Position numbers and translations under genes: made by a program | From: Candidatus Muiribacterium halophilum | Lineage (GTDB): Bacteria > Muiribacteriota > Muiribacteriia > Muiribacteriales > Muiribacteriaceae | Assembly (NCBI GenBank): GCA_023228995.1 | Contig: JALOAD010000004.1 | Location: 62,001 to 126,000 of the forward strand | Direction of reading: 5' to 3' | Length of the DNA: 64,000 nt | In this document: in pieces, positions 25,587-33,569 of the stretch | Layout: every line of letters starts with the position of its first letter | How positions within the stretch are numbered: the stretch's first letter is position 1 | Notes under the pieces: model-generated | The model's database searches: none | What the model was told of the DNA's origin: nothing | What the model saw: only the letters and a program-made list of their open reading frames with translations

Positions 25587-26606
25587 TTATTTTTCACAAG
25601 CAAGCTGTCCGCATGCTGCACTAATATCTTCACCCTTACTTTTTCTAATTTTGCATACAATTCCCGCTTTTATCAATGTATTTTGAAATTCAAGAATTTT
25701 ATCCATATCAGGTTTTTTATAATCCTTATAAGGATTTTCATTATATACAATAAGATTTATTTTATATTTAACACTTTTAAGAAGTTCAATTAATTTAAGA
25801 GCATGTCTTTTTTCACAATTAACATCTTCTATAAGAATATACTCAATAGTTAATTTTCTACCATATTTTAATTTTAGTTTTTTTAACACATCAACAAGTT
25901 TTTCCAGTGGATATTTTTTGTTAATAGGCATAATTTGATTTCTTATTTCATTATTTGGAGCATGAAGAGAAATAGCCCAGGAAATATAATCAAACTTCTT
26001 TTCAAGTTCAAGCATTTCATCGCATAAACCGCTTGTTGATACTGTAACTTTTCTCAAAGAATATTCAAGTCCATCTTTTGAAAAAATTGTTTTAAGACTA
26101 TTTGTTAAATTATCTAAATTAAGTAAAGGTTCTCCCATTCCCATAAATACAATGTTTGTTGGAAAATATCCTAATATATTGGAATGCAAAATCTGTTCAA
26201 TTATCTCTCCAGCTCTAAGATTTCTTTTATAACCTGTACTTCCAGTTACACAAAAACTACAATTAAGAGGACATCCTATTTGACTTGATACACAAAGAGT
26301 TGTTCTATCATTATGAAAAATAATAACAGTCTCGATTTTTTCATTATCATCATACTCTAATAGAAATTTTATTGTTCCATCCTCTGATTTTTTTAATATT
26401 TTAATTTCAGATGTTAAAATAACAAAATTTTCAATAAGATAACTTCTCAATTGTTTTGACAAATCTGTCATATCATTAAAATCATAAGTGTTTTTTTTAT
26501 AAATCCAAGCAAAAATCTGTTTTGAATTAAATTTTTTAAAACCTTCCGAAATAAGTAATTCGGTTAAATCTTCATAACTCATATCTAATATAGATTGTTT
26601 TTTCAT
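25587..26606 (-). CDS. rlmN: 23S rRNA (adenine-2503-C2)-methyltransferase
   Basis: Radical SAM enzyme that methylates A2503 of 23S rRNA, and in many bacteria also A37 of some tRNAs. The 339 residues contain the cluster motif CPLNCSFCVTG (about 114), the FMGMGEPLLNLDN segment, and both methyl-transfer cysteines: the first near residue 114-121 region context and the conserved Cys in GEDISAACGQLA near the C-terminus (about 332). The N-terminal helical domain (KQIFAWIYKKN) is typical. It is divergent from queE with 56 bases between. Confidence 0.95.
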   Translation of the reverse strand: MKKQSILDMSYEDLTELLISEGFKKFNSKQIFAWIYKKNTYDFNDMTDLSKQLRSYLIENFVILTSEIKILKKSEDGTIKFLLEYDDNEKIETVIIFHNDRTTLCVSSQIGCPLNCSFCVTGSTGYKRNLRAGEIIEQILHSNILGYFPTNIVFMGMGEPLLNLDNLTNSLKTIFSKDGLEYSLRKVTVSTSGLCDEMLELEKKFDYISWAISLHAPNNEIRNQIMPINKKYPLEKLVDVLKKLKLKYGRKLTIEYILIEDVNCEKRHALKLIELLKSVKYKINLIVYNENPYKDYKKPDMDKILEFQNTLIKAGIVCKIRKSKGEDISAACGQLACEK

Positions 26607-26662
26607 AAGTTTCAGTTTAAAATAACATTTAAAAAATGTCTATAGCAAAGAGGTTCAATTAA

Positions 26663-27319
26663 ATGAAAATAAATATAAATGAATTTTTTACATCTATTCA
26701 AGGAGAAGGACTTTTTGCAGGTCAAGTCCATTTTTTTTTAAGATTATCAGGCTGCAATATAAAATGTAATTATTGTGATACAGATACAACAGATTTTAAA
26801 ACTTTTACAATTGAAGAAATTATTAAAATAATAAACACTGAAAATAATAAAATTCCTTTTAGAACAATAAGCATAACCGGCGGAGAACCTTTAATACAAA
26901 GTTTAGCATTATTTGAATTGTTAAAAAAACTTAATAAAAAATACAAAATATTACTTGAAACTAATTCAACTTTAACAAATGAACTTAAACAACTAATTAA
27001 TTATACAAATATAATATCTATGGATTTTAAACTTGATTATCACCTTCAAAACAAACATATATTCAAAGAATTTTTTGATATATCATCAAAAAAAACAAAA
27101 TATATTAAAATTGTATATAATTTGCAAAATATAAACAAAGTTGAAAAAGCACTTGAATTTTTAAAAACAATTGTAAATTTAAAAACACCTATATTTCTTC
27201 AACCTGTCACCCCAGTAAAAAAAGAAGATATAAAAGCTGGTCTTAATATTGTTTTTAAACAAAAAAAAATGGATTTAAGATTATTACCTCAAATCCATCC
27301 TTTTATAAATATAAAATAA
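26663..27319 (+). CDS. queE: 7-carboxy-7-deazaguanine synthase
   Basis: Radical SAM ring contraction producing CDG, the third step of queuosine synthesis after queD. The 218 residues have the family start NEFFTSIQGEGLFAGQVHFFLRL, the cluster motif CNIKCNYC (Cys 31, 35, 38), SITGGEPLIQ near 73, and ETNSTL near 105. The C-terminal LQPVTP segment is family-like. SD AGAGG. It meets the aminotransferase gene tail-to-tail with a 2-base gap. Confidence 0.93.
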   Translation: MKININEFFTSIQGEGLFAGQVHFFLRLSGCNIKCNYCDTDTTDFKTFTIEEIIKIINTENNKIPFRTISITGGEPLIQSLALFELLKKLNKKYKILLETNSTLTNELKQLINYTNIISMDFKLDYHLQNKHIFKEFFDISSKKTKYIKIVYNLQNINKVEKALEFLKTIVNLKTPIFLQPVTPVKKEDIKAGLNIVFKQKKMDLRLLPQIHPFINIK

Positions 27320-27321
27320 TA

Positions 27322-28521
27322 TTATTTTTCTATCTTTTTATATTCTTTTATACCCTTAAGAAGAATTTCCATAGCTTTTTTTAAGTTTTCAGGCTTAAGT
27401 ATATATGCAATTCTGATTTCATCATTTCCTATATTAGGAGTAGCATAAAAACCATTAGCAGGAGCTACCATAGTAGTTTCATTATTAACACTAAAATCTC
27501 TAAGCATCCAAGTTGCAAATTCAGTTGAATCTTTAACTGGTATTTTTGCAATAATGTAAAAAGCCCCACCAGGAGTCAAACAAATTATTTCAGGATCTTT
27601 TTTTAAATATTCCATAACAATATCTCTTCTTTCTTGATATTCTTTTCTCATCTCTATAAAATAATCGTCACCAATCTCACGATTCAAAGCAGTAGCTCCA
27701 ACCTGTGCAAGTGTAGGAGCACAAAGTCTCGCTTGTGCAAGTTTCATAATATTTTTCATAATATCTTTATTTTTACTAGCAACAGAACCAACTCTCGCAC
27801 CACAAGCACTATATCTTTTTGATATACTGTCTAGCAGTATTGCATTTTGTGAAATTTCAGGAAATTCCATAACAGATACATGTTCTTGTCCATCATATAC
27901 AAATTCTCTGTATACTTCATCAGAAAAAAGAAATAAATTATGTTTTTTTACAAGAGAAGCTAATTCTTTCATTTTCTCTCGTGAATAAACAGTTCCTGTT
28001 GGATTATTCGGATTACATATCATTATAGCTTTTGTTTTTTTAGTAATAAGTTTTTCAATATCAGCCATTTTTGGAAGATCAAATCCGTTTTCAGCATAAG
28101 TTGTAACAGGAACAAGTTTTACACCTGCCATTCCTGCAAAACTATTATAATTTGTATAAAAAGGTTCAAAAACAATAATTTCCTGACCAAGTTCAAGACA
28201 TGCTAACATTGCAAAATATATTGCCTCAGAACCACCATTTGTTATAATAAGTTCATCTTTATCAAAATCTATTCCAATGTTTTTGTAATAATCAATTGTT
28301 GATTCATGATATTCAGTAAGACCTTGAGAATGAGCATAACTTAAAACTTTTTTTTCAAATTTATGAATTGCATCCCAAAAACACTGTGGAGTTTCAATAT
28401 CAGGTTGTCCGATATTAAGATGATATACTGACTTACCACTTTTTATTAGCCTATCTGAATAAGGAACAAGTTTTCTAATAGGTGATTCCTGCATTTCAAG
28501 AACTCTTGACGATGGTCTCAT
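27322..28521 (-). CDS. PLP-dependent class I/II aminotransferase (aspartate aminotransferase-like)
   Basis: Fold-type I transaminase of 399 residues. Recognisable are the N-terminal YHLNIGQPDIETP, the cofactor segments TNGGSEAIYFAMLA (about 98) and CNPNNPTGTVYSREKM (about 172), FSDEVYREFVYDG, the PLP-lysine in DSISKRYSACGARVGS (about 237), and the C-terminal GNDEIRIAYIL with the substrate arginine. Amino acid specificity cannot be read from sequence. I chose ATG 28521 because GGGGGAGG precedes it; the 12-codon upstream extension covers that site. Confidence 0.9.
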   Translation of the reverse strand: MRPSSRVLEMQESPIRKLVPYSDRLIKSGKSVYHLNIGQPDIETPQCFWDAIHKFEKKVLSYAHSQGLTEYHESTIDYYKNIGIDFDKDELIITNGGSEAIYFAMLACLELGQEIIVFEPFYTNYNSFAGMAGVKLVPVTTYAENGFDLPKMADIEKLITKKTKAIMICNPNNPTGTVYSREKMKELASLVKKHNLFLFSDEVYREFVYDGQEHVSVMEFPEISQNAILLDSISKRYSACGARVGSVASKNKDIMKNIMKLAQARLCAPTLAQVGATALNREIGDDYFIEMRKEYQERRDIVMEYLKKDPEIICLTPGGAFYIIAKIPVKDSTEFATWMLRDFSVNNETTMVAPANGFYATPNIGNDEIRIAYILKPENLKKAMEILLKGIKEYKKIEK

Positions 28522-28556
28522 ATTACCTCCCCCATAATGGGTTATTTTTTGAAACA

Positions 28557-28585
28557 ATTATACTTTAATACCAGTTACCAGTAAA
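28557..28585 (-). promoter_or_regulatory. Promoter of the aminotransferase gene
   Basis: Minus-strand TTTACT (28580-28585), 17 bases, TATAAT (28557-28562), with the start codon about 36 bases downstream of the -10. Confidence 0.5.
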
Positions 28586-28876
28586 GCTATTTAGTATTAT
28601 ATTTAAGTTTCAGAGTAAATATTTATAAAAGGATTTTACAAAACTATTAAGAAACTCTCTATTATCAATGCTATTTATCTGAGTTCTTCCTCGGAAAAGT
28701 TTTCCAAATCGGAATTCAAAGCGATTCAGCGATTTGGCATCCTTCTTTTCCTCAGTACCCATGATTATTTATTACCTTGTTTCAATTTTTTTATTCCTAT
28801 ATGAGTTTTTCAACTACATCATGCATTTACTAATCACTAATTGTGACTTTAGTCACGCTAATTGTTTCCGGCTATT
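28586..28876. other. Gene-free spacer with several hairpins
   Basis: The stretch lies after the Gfo/Idh gene and before the aminotransferase promoter. It contains CCAAATCG/CGATTTGG (28704-28711 with 28730-28737), GGAAAAGTTTTCC (28693-28705, alternative to the first) and GTGACTTTAGTCAC (28843-28856), the last flanked by direct copies of CTAATTG. It looks less AT-biased than the neighbouring genes. I see no gene and no T-tailed terminator. It could be a 3' untranslated structured region, a repeat remnant or a small RNA. Confidence 0.5.
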
Positions 28877-29908
28877 TCACTCTTTTTTTACCTCTTTCAA
28901 AATACAATGTATCATTTTTTGAACTTTTAATGTTTCATAATAACTATGCAAATTAATTTTTTTATTTTTAATATCATGACAAACTTCATTGTATAAAATA
29001 TCAAAAAAATTTCTATTATTATATATAGGAAAATCAAAAACACTCATATCATCAACTTTAGATAATTCAACAAAGCCTGTAAAACTCTTACTTGTTTCAG
29101 CTTTATAAATATCAAATCTCTGATTACCAATTATTACTTTTCCAAATTCAAAATACAATTCAATTTCATAAAAAAAATATTTTTTATCACTTGAAAGATT
29201 CATATATACATCAATATTATTTTGAGTTTTAAAAAAAACATTAACACATTTTTCTATATTATTTTCAGTAATTACATCAGAAAATACTTGTTCTGGAAAT
29301 TCTCCTGTAAAAAAAAGTACCATATCAATAAGATGAGTTCCATCATGAAGAATTGGACCTTCTCCCATGTATTTTTGACCACCTGCATTTATAAATCCAA
29401 CAATTTGAGTAAGTTTGCCTAATTTACCCTTATCAATAATGTTTTTAACTTTTAAATAATTAATATTCCATCTTCTTGTATGATTTACATAAAATGAAAT
29501 TTTTTTATTAATAAGAATATTTTCAATAGATTTTGCAGATATATAATCAAGAGAAAGAGGTTTTTCACAAACAATACTTTTTAAATTTTTCATATTTTCA
29601 ACAAAATATTTAATAATATCAACATGAGAAAATGAGTCAGTTGCTATAACAGCTATATTGCAATCACTTTTATAAGCCATTTTTTTATAATCAAAATAAA
29701 AATCAATATTTTGACTTTGCTCGTTTTTATAAAAATCTTCAAGTCTAAAACCTGAAATATCACAAACTTCTGATATTTTCATTAAATCATTGTTTTTTAT
29801 CGCACCGATATGAGAAGCTGGTTTTGTTCTTAAAGGATCTTTTTCAAGAGAATATGCTATTCTTCCAATTCCACAAATTGCCGTTTTATATTTTATTTTG
29901 TTTAACAT
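28877..29908 (-). CDS. Gfo/Idh/MocA-family oxidoreductase
   Basis: NAD(P)-dependent sugar oxidoreductase of 343 residues. The N-terminal Rossmann motif is AICGIGRIAYSLE, followed by NIAVIATDSFSHVDII and the family EKP motif in VCEKPLSLDY (about 115). HDGTHLIDMVLFF supplies the catalytic histidine region (about 190). I chose ATG 29908 because AGGAA precedes it; an upstream in-frame TTG also exists. It overlaps the cytidylyltransferase gene by 23 bases and follows a Maf-type gene, so it probably makes a nucleotide-activated sugar for flagellin. Confidence 0.85.
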   Translation of the reverse strand: MLNKIKYKTAICGIGRIAYSLEKDPLRTKPASHIGAIKNNDLMKISEVCDISGFRLEDFYKNEQSQNIDFYFDYKKMAYKSDCNIAVIATDSFSHVDIIKYFVENMKNLKSIVCEKPLSLDYISAKSIENILINKKISFYVNHTRRWNINYLKVKNIIDKGKLGKLTQIVGFINAGGQKYMGEGPILHDGTHLIDMVLFFTGEFPEQVFSDVITENNIEKCVNVFFKTQNNIDVYMNLSSDKKYFFYEIELYFEFGKVIIGNQRFDIYKAETSKSFTGFVELSKVDDMSVFDFPIYNNRNFFDILYNEVCHDIKNKKINLHSYYETLKVQKMIHCILKEVKKE

Positions 29909-30587
29909 TTTTATTTCCTGCAAATAATTCAGGTTGTTTTTTTAAAGCTTCAAACAATTCATCATTTTCAATAGGAATTCCTTTATAAAGTAAATTATAA
30001 ACTTTATTTAAAGTATTATAATCATCTTTTTCATCTACAGTAAATCTTAACCCTGTAAATCTATCATCACCTGGAATATTTTTTATAATAAAATCATGAG
30101 GATTTTTCCTAATGCATAAAGTGACATGTTCTTTATAATCTTCATTCATATTATAATCTAATTGTTTTTTTAAAGAAGAAACTCTAACATATTCACAACC
30201 TGTGCCAATTGCTCCACCGGTTATAGCTGAATATTCCACTTTGTCAGATAGTTTTTTAAACAGTATTATTTTTCTAAAATCAATAAGAGGATTATCTCCA
30301 GTTACTCTAATCAAACTATGTAGTGAGTTTTTATTTGCATAAATTAAATATCTTTCAAGAACATTTTGAAGTGGACCTCTAAAAAATGGAATTTGATTTT
30401 TTTTAAGAAACTCGCAGAATTTATCATCAGATTTATTGTCTGATGTTAATATTACAGTTTTATATCCTGTACTCATACATCTTTGATAAACATGTTCAAT
30501 AAGTGATTTTCCCGCAAGCTTAAGCATTATCTTATTAGGAAGTCTTTTAGAATCAGCTCTTGCCTGTATAAGTATTTCAGTTTTCAT
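29886..30587 (-). CDS. SpsF/NeuA-like cytidylyltransferase
   Basis: Nucleotidyltransferase of 233 residues that would activate a sugar acid or related sugar with CTP. The start ILIQARADSKRLPNKIMLKLAGKSLIEHVYQR is the signature of the spore-coat polysaccharide SpsF and CMP-sugar synthetases. IRVTGDNPLID (about 93) is the metal and nucleotide site. Its ATG overlaps the Maf stop (ATGA), so both are coupled. In this context the product is probably a CMP-activated nonulosonic-type sugar for flagellin modification. Confidence 0.82.
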   Translation of the reverse strand: MKTEILIQARADSKRLPNKIMLKLAGKSLIEHVYQRCMSTGYKTVILTSDNKSDDKFCEFLKKNQIPFFRGPLQNVLERYLIYANKNSLHSLIRVTGDNPLIDFRKIILFKKLSDKVEYSAITGGAIGTGCEYVRVSSLKKQLDYNMNEDYKEHVTLCIRKNPHDFIIKNIPGDDRFTGLRFTVDEKDDYNTLNKVYNLLYKGIPIENDELFEALKKQPELFAGNKNVKQNKI

Positions 30588-32482
30588 ATATTTTTAAGAT
30601 ATTCTTTTATATATTTTTCTGATTTTCTTATCAGAACTCTAATTGTTATTGATATTTCCTCAATTATCTCATATTTTAAATTTAACTCTTCAAGTTTTTT
30701 TTCTTCTTCATTTCTTAAAGTATATTCTGGATTTTTTTTAAGTGTTCTAAGAAGAGGCCAGTATTTAGTCTGAAATTTTTCAACAATAAAACTTGCAATT
30801 GAAATTTTCTTTTCAAATTCTTTTCCAGTTTTTTCAATTTTATTAACAAGTTTATTGTATTCTTCTGAAAAATTTTTATTTGAATACAAATCAAATAGCT
30901 TTCTAACTTTTTTTCGAATATCTGGTGATTTATTTATAATATATGTTAGGTTTTCATCAACCATATTAATTGTTTTATATAAATCATAAATATTTTTTTT
31001 AGGTAAAATTTTAAAATTTTCCATAAAAATCTCTTTTACATCTAAATCTTCTTTCATATATTCACTTATTACATCTTTTAATCTCATAATATCTACATTT
31101 TCTTTTAAAATCCCGCCTTCAGTCGCATTTATCATCTTACCAATTGTCTTGCCACATTCAAATTCAATCCATTTGCAATAATCTCTCAAAACTCTATATG
31201 TAATTACATCATTTCCAAAAATATCTTTTTCTTTGATTTTTGTCTTATCACTTTTTATAATATCTTCTTTATGCAATTGAGCTAGAGAAATATCTTTTGA
31301 AAAATCATTAAAAAACAATTTATCAGTATAACATTCAACACAATGATGATAATCTCCAGTAAATGCTAAATCCTGACCAACAAACACAATAGGATTAGCA
31401 CCAATCTTTCGGGCAAAATCAAATGCTACTGTAGCAACAGAACCACCTGTAAACAAAATTCCATTTTGCTTTACATGCTGTTCTAACCATATTGACATTT
31501 GAAAGAAAAAATTAAAAAATATAGTCTTTCCATCAAAAAGTTCAGGTATATTTGGATGAACTATTGGAGAACATACACAATAAACATCTTTCAAATCAAC
31601 TCCTTCAAGATGCTTGTAATTAGCATATTGAGAATCAACAGAAATAATAACATCTGGTTCAATTCCCATTGAAAGCATTGGTTTTACAACTGTATCAACA
31701 GCTATAATTAGAGCTTTTCCTTTAGCTTGCTTTAAATAATGACCATTTTTATCAAGTGAAGGTCCTGCTGAAACAACTATAGCTGCTTTATTTTCAAATT
31801 TACCCTGATAGTCTGAAAGACCTGGTGATTTAATTATATGTTTTAGATTGCTTACTATATTTTCATGCCAATCGTCAATATAATTCATAACAGTTGTATA
31901 ATTACTAATACCAACACTTAATGCATTTTTAAGAGTTTCATCAATTTTTGTAAAAAAATCTCCAAATATTCTTCTATATACATTAAATTCAAACACTTTC
32001 AATTGTTCATTTTCGTATATTTTAAAAAGTTTAGATAATTTTTCTCTTGTATCTTCTACATCATCACCAACTGCAAATTCTACTCTGTCATCTAATATAA
32101 TTTCTGAAAAATCATATATATCCAGAGCTTTATTAAATATTTTAAAAGATGGTTCTATAACTAGAAGTTTTGTTTCTGATCTTTTTTTTATCACTTTTTC
32201 ATATAACTGACTAACATGATAACCAAGACCCATTCCATAAACAACAAAAAAATTTCCATCTGAATGAAGTATTTTATCAACAAATCTTGAAGCTTCTTTC
32301 AAAGGTTCCCGTTTACTGTGAATAAGAAGTTCTCTTCCATCAATTTTTATCTTTAGAGACTTTTCTTCACTATTTGTATCAACTAACTCAATATCATAGT
32401 TTTCTTTTTTGATATTTAAAGTCATAAAATATATTGTACTAGGAGACTTTTTATTTATTGCTGCAAGATTCTGCTTCTTCAT
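30584..32482 (-). CDS. Maf-type flagellin glycosyltransferase (DUF115, MptE-like fold)
   Basis: Proteins of this family transfer nonulosonic acids to flagellin Ser/Thr. The 632 residues have an N-terminal domain with YGMGLGYHVSQLYE (about 80), the central DUF115 core with AAIVVSAGPSLDKNGHYLK (about 232), IIAVDTVVKPMLSMGIEPDVIISVDSQ, and GGSVATVAFDFARKIGANPIVFVGQDLAF (about 345). The C-terminal third is helical and charged. It follows fliS by 6 bases and precedes two sugar-activation genes, which supports the flagellin role. Confidence 0.87.
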   Translation of the reverse strand: MKKQNLAAINKKSPSTIYFMTLNIKKENYDIELVDTNSEEKSLKIKIDGRELLIHSKREPLKEASRFVDKILHSDGNFFVVYGMGLGYHVSQLYEKVIKKRSETKLLVIEPSFKIFNKALDIYDFSEIILDDRVEFAVGDDVEDTREKLSKLFKIYENEQLKVFEFNVYRRIFGDFFTKIDETLKNALSVGISNYTTVMNYIDDWHENIVSNLKHIIKSPGLSDYQGKFENKAAIVVSAGPSLDKNGHYLKQAKGKALIIAVDTVVKPMLSMGIEPDVIISVDSQYANYKHLEGVDLKDVYCVCSPIVHPNIPELFDGKTIFFNFFFQMSIWLEQHVKQNGILFTGGSVATVAFDFARKIGANPIVFVGQDLAFTGDYHHCVECYTDKLFFNDFSKDISLAQLHKEDIIKSDKTKIKEKDIFGNDVITYRVLRDYCKWIEFECGKTIGKMINATEGGILKENVDIMRLKDVISEYMKEDLDVKEIFMENFKILPKKNIYDLYKTINMVDENLTYIINKSPDIRKKVRKLFDLYSNKNFSEEYNKLVNKIEKTGKEFEKKISIASFIVEKFQTKYWPLLRTLKKNPEYTLRNEEEKKLEELNLKYEIIEEISITIRVLIRKSEKYIKEYLKNI

Positions 32483-32488
32483 TATACT

Positions 32489-32917
32489 TTATCCTTTTAT
32501 GTTTATATTCTTTAAAGAGCTAACTTGATTTTCTTGAAAACCTTCTTCTTTCTTTACAACTTCTCTCCAACCATCTCGAAGTTCTTCAATAAGACCTTTA
32601 ACTTCAATAAGTATATTTGCATCTTTTTTTAAATTACCTTCAACAAGATGATTACGCATAAAAGAATAAATCTCTTTAAGGTTAACTGCAATATCTCCGC
32701 CTTTTTCCATATTAAGAGTTATTGTCAATTCAGTTATTATGTTTTGCACTTTAATAATGTTGTTATGGGCTATTTCAAGATCTTTAGGTTCTGCCTGAAG
32801 AGATTTTATAGCTAAATTAATAAACCTGACTGCTCCATCATACAACATTAAAAGAAGTCTTCCCGGACTAGCTGTTTTAATCTGTGTTTCTCTGTACTGG
32901 TCAAAATTTCTATTCAT
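32489..32917 (-). CDS. fliS: Flagellin chaperone FliS, copy 2
   Basis: Cytoplasmic helical chaperone that binds the C-terminus of flagellin before export. The 142 residues show the FliS pattern: NFDQYRETQIKTASPGRLLLMLYDGAVRFINLAI, then an amphipathic helix with NIIKVQNIITELTITLNMEKGGDIAVNLKEIYSFM. I chose ATG 32917 because AAAGGAG precedes it; a longer frame to 33007 would overlap the neighbouring gene. It lies 13 bases after the 198-residue protein. A second fliS is at 37815. Confidence 0.92.
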   Translation of the reverse strand: MNRNFDQYRETQIKTASPGRLLLMLYDGAVRFINLAIKSLQAEPKDLEIAHNNIIKVQNIITELTITLNMEKGGDIAVNLKEIYSFMRNHLVEGNLKKDANILIEVKGLIEELRDGWREVVKKEEGFQENQVSSLKNINIKG

Positions 32918-32930
32918 TCTGTAAACTCCT

Positions 32931-33527
32931 TTACTGAATCTTCTGACCCTCTCCCAGATATTTTTCAAGTATTTCTCTCCATCTTCCAAGATCTTCTTTA
33001 AGATCATATAAGATTACATCCTTAACAGTAACATAATCTTGACTTTCTAAACCTGTTACAAGTTCTGTAAGATGTTCAGAATATACTTTTAAAAATTCTT
33101 CTTCTTTTTCTGTTAATTCAAAACTCATAATATTTAGTATTTTACCAAAAGCTGTATTCATCCATTCAATTCCTTCAATTGCAGAATTTAATATTGTCAT
33201 AGCCTCTGATATTTTTTCATTCTCTACTAATTCAACTATTGAATCATAACCTTTTTCAAGCTTAACAATATATGAAAGCATTTCCTCAATAGTTACAACA
33301 CAAAGTTCTCTATAAGTACCTGTGATTATATCAATAATTTCAATTTTTTCTGTATTTAACTCATACACTTTTGTAAAATCAGTTATCTCATTTTTTTTAT
33401 CAACAATAATTTTTCTTATAACTTTTTTATCATCACCAAATTTTTTAAGGATATCTTCAAATATGTCTTGAAAAGCAGCTTCTCTTCCTATGTATTCTTT
33501 GCCATCTATAAAAATTCTGAAAGCCAT
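32931..33527 (-). CDS. Unknown protein of 198 residues in the flagellin cluster
   Basis: I do not recognise this family. The first 75 residues look like an alpha/beta module (FRIFIDGKEYIG, VIRKIIVDKKNEI, IEIIDIITG). The rest is long acidic amphipathic helices (ELCVVTIEEMLSYIVKLEKGYDSIVELVE, EGIEWMNTAFGKILNIM), ending LGRWREILEKYL. It has no signal peptide or membrane segment. It lies between flagellin 2 and fliS with a good Shine-Dalgarno (AAGGAG). A cytoplasmic role in flagellin export, folding or control is an inference from position only. Confidence 0.75.
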   Translation of the reverse strand: MAFRIFIDGKEYIGREAAFQDIFEDILKKFGDDKKVIRKIIVDKKNEITDFTKVYELNTEKIEIIDIITGTYRELCVVTIEEMLSYIVKLEKGYDSIVELVENEKISEAMTILNSAIEGIEWMNTAFGKILNIMSFELTEKEEEFLKVYSEHLTELVTGLESQDYVTVKDVILYDLKEDLGRWREILEKYLGEGQKIQ

Positions 33528-33569
33528 GTCTTCTCCTTGTTATTTAAAAATATTATTCCTTAATAAAAT

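Noticed and set aside
28734-28922. Open frame of 62 codons after the Gfo/Idh gene
   Set aside because: There is no ribosome site; it spans hairpins and overlaps the real gene on the other strand. The composition looks like noise.
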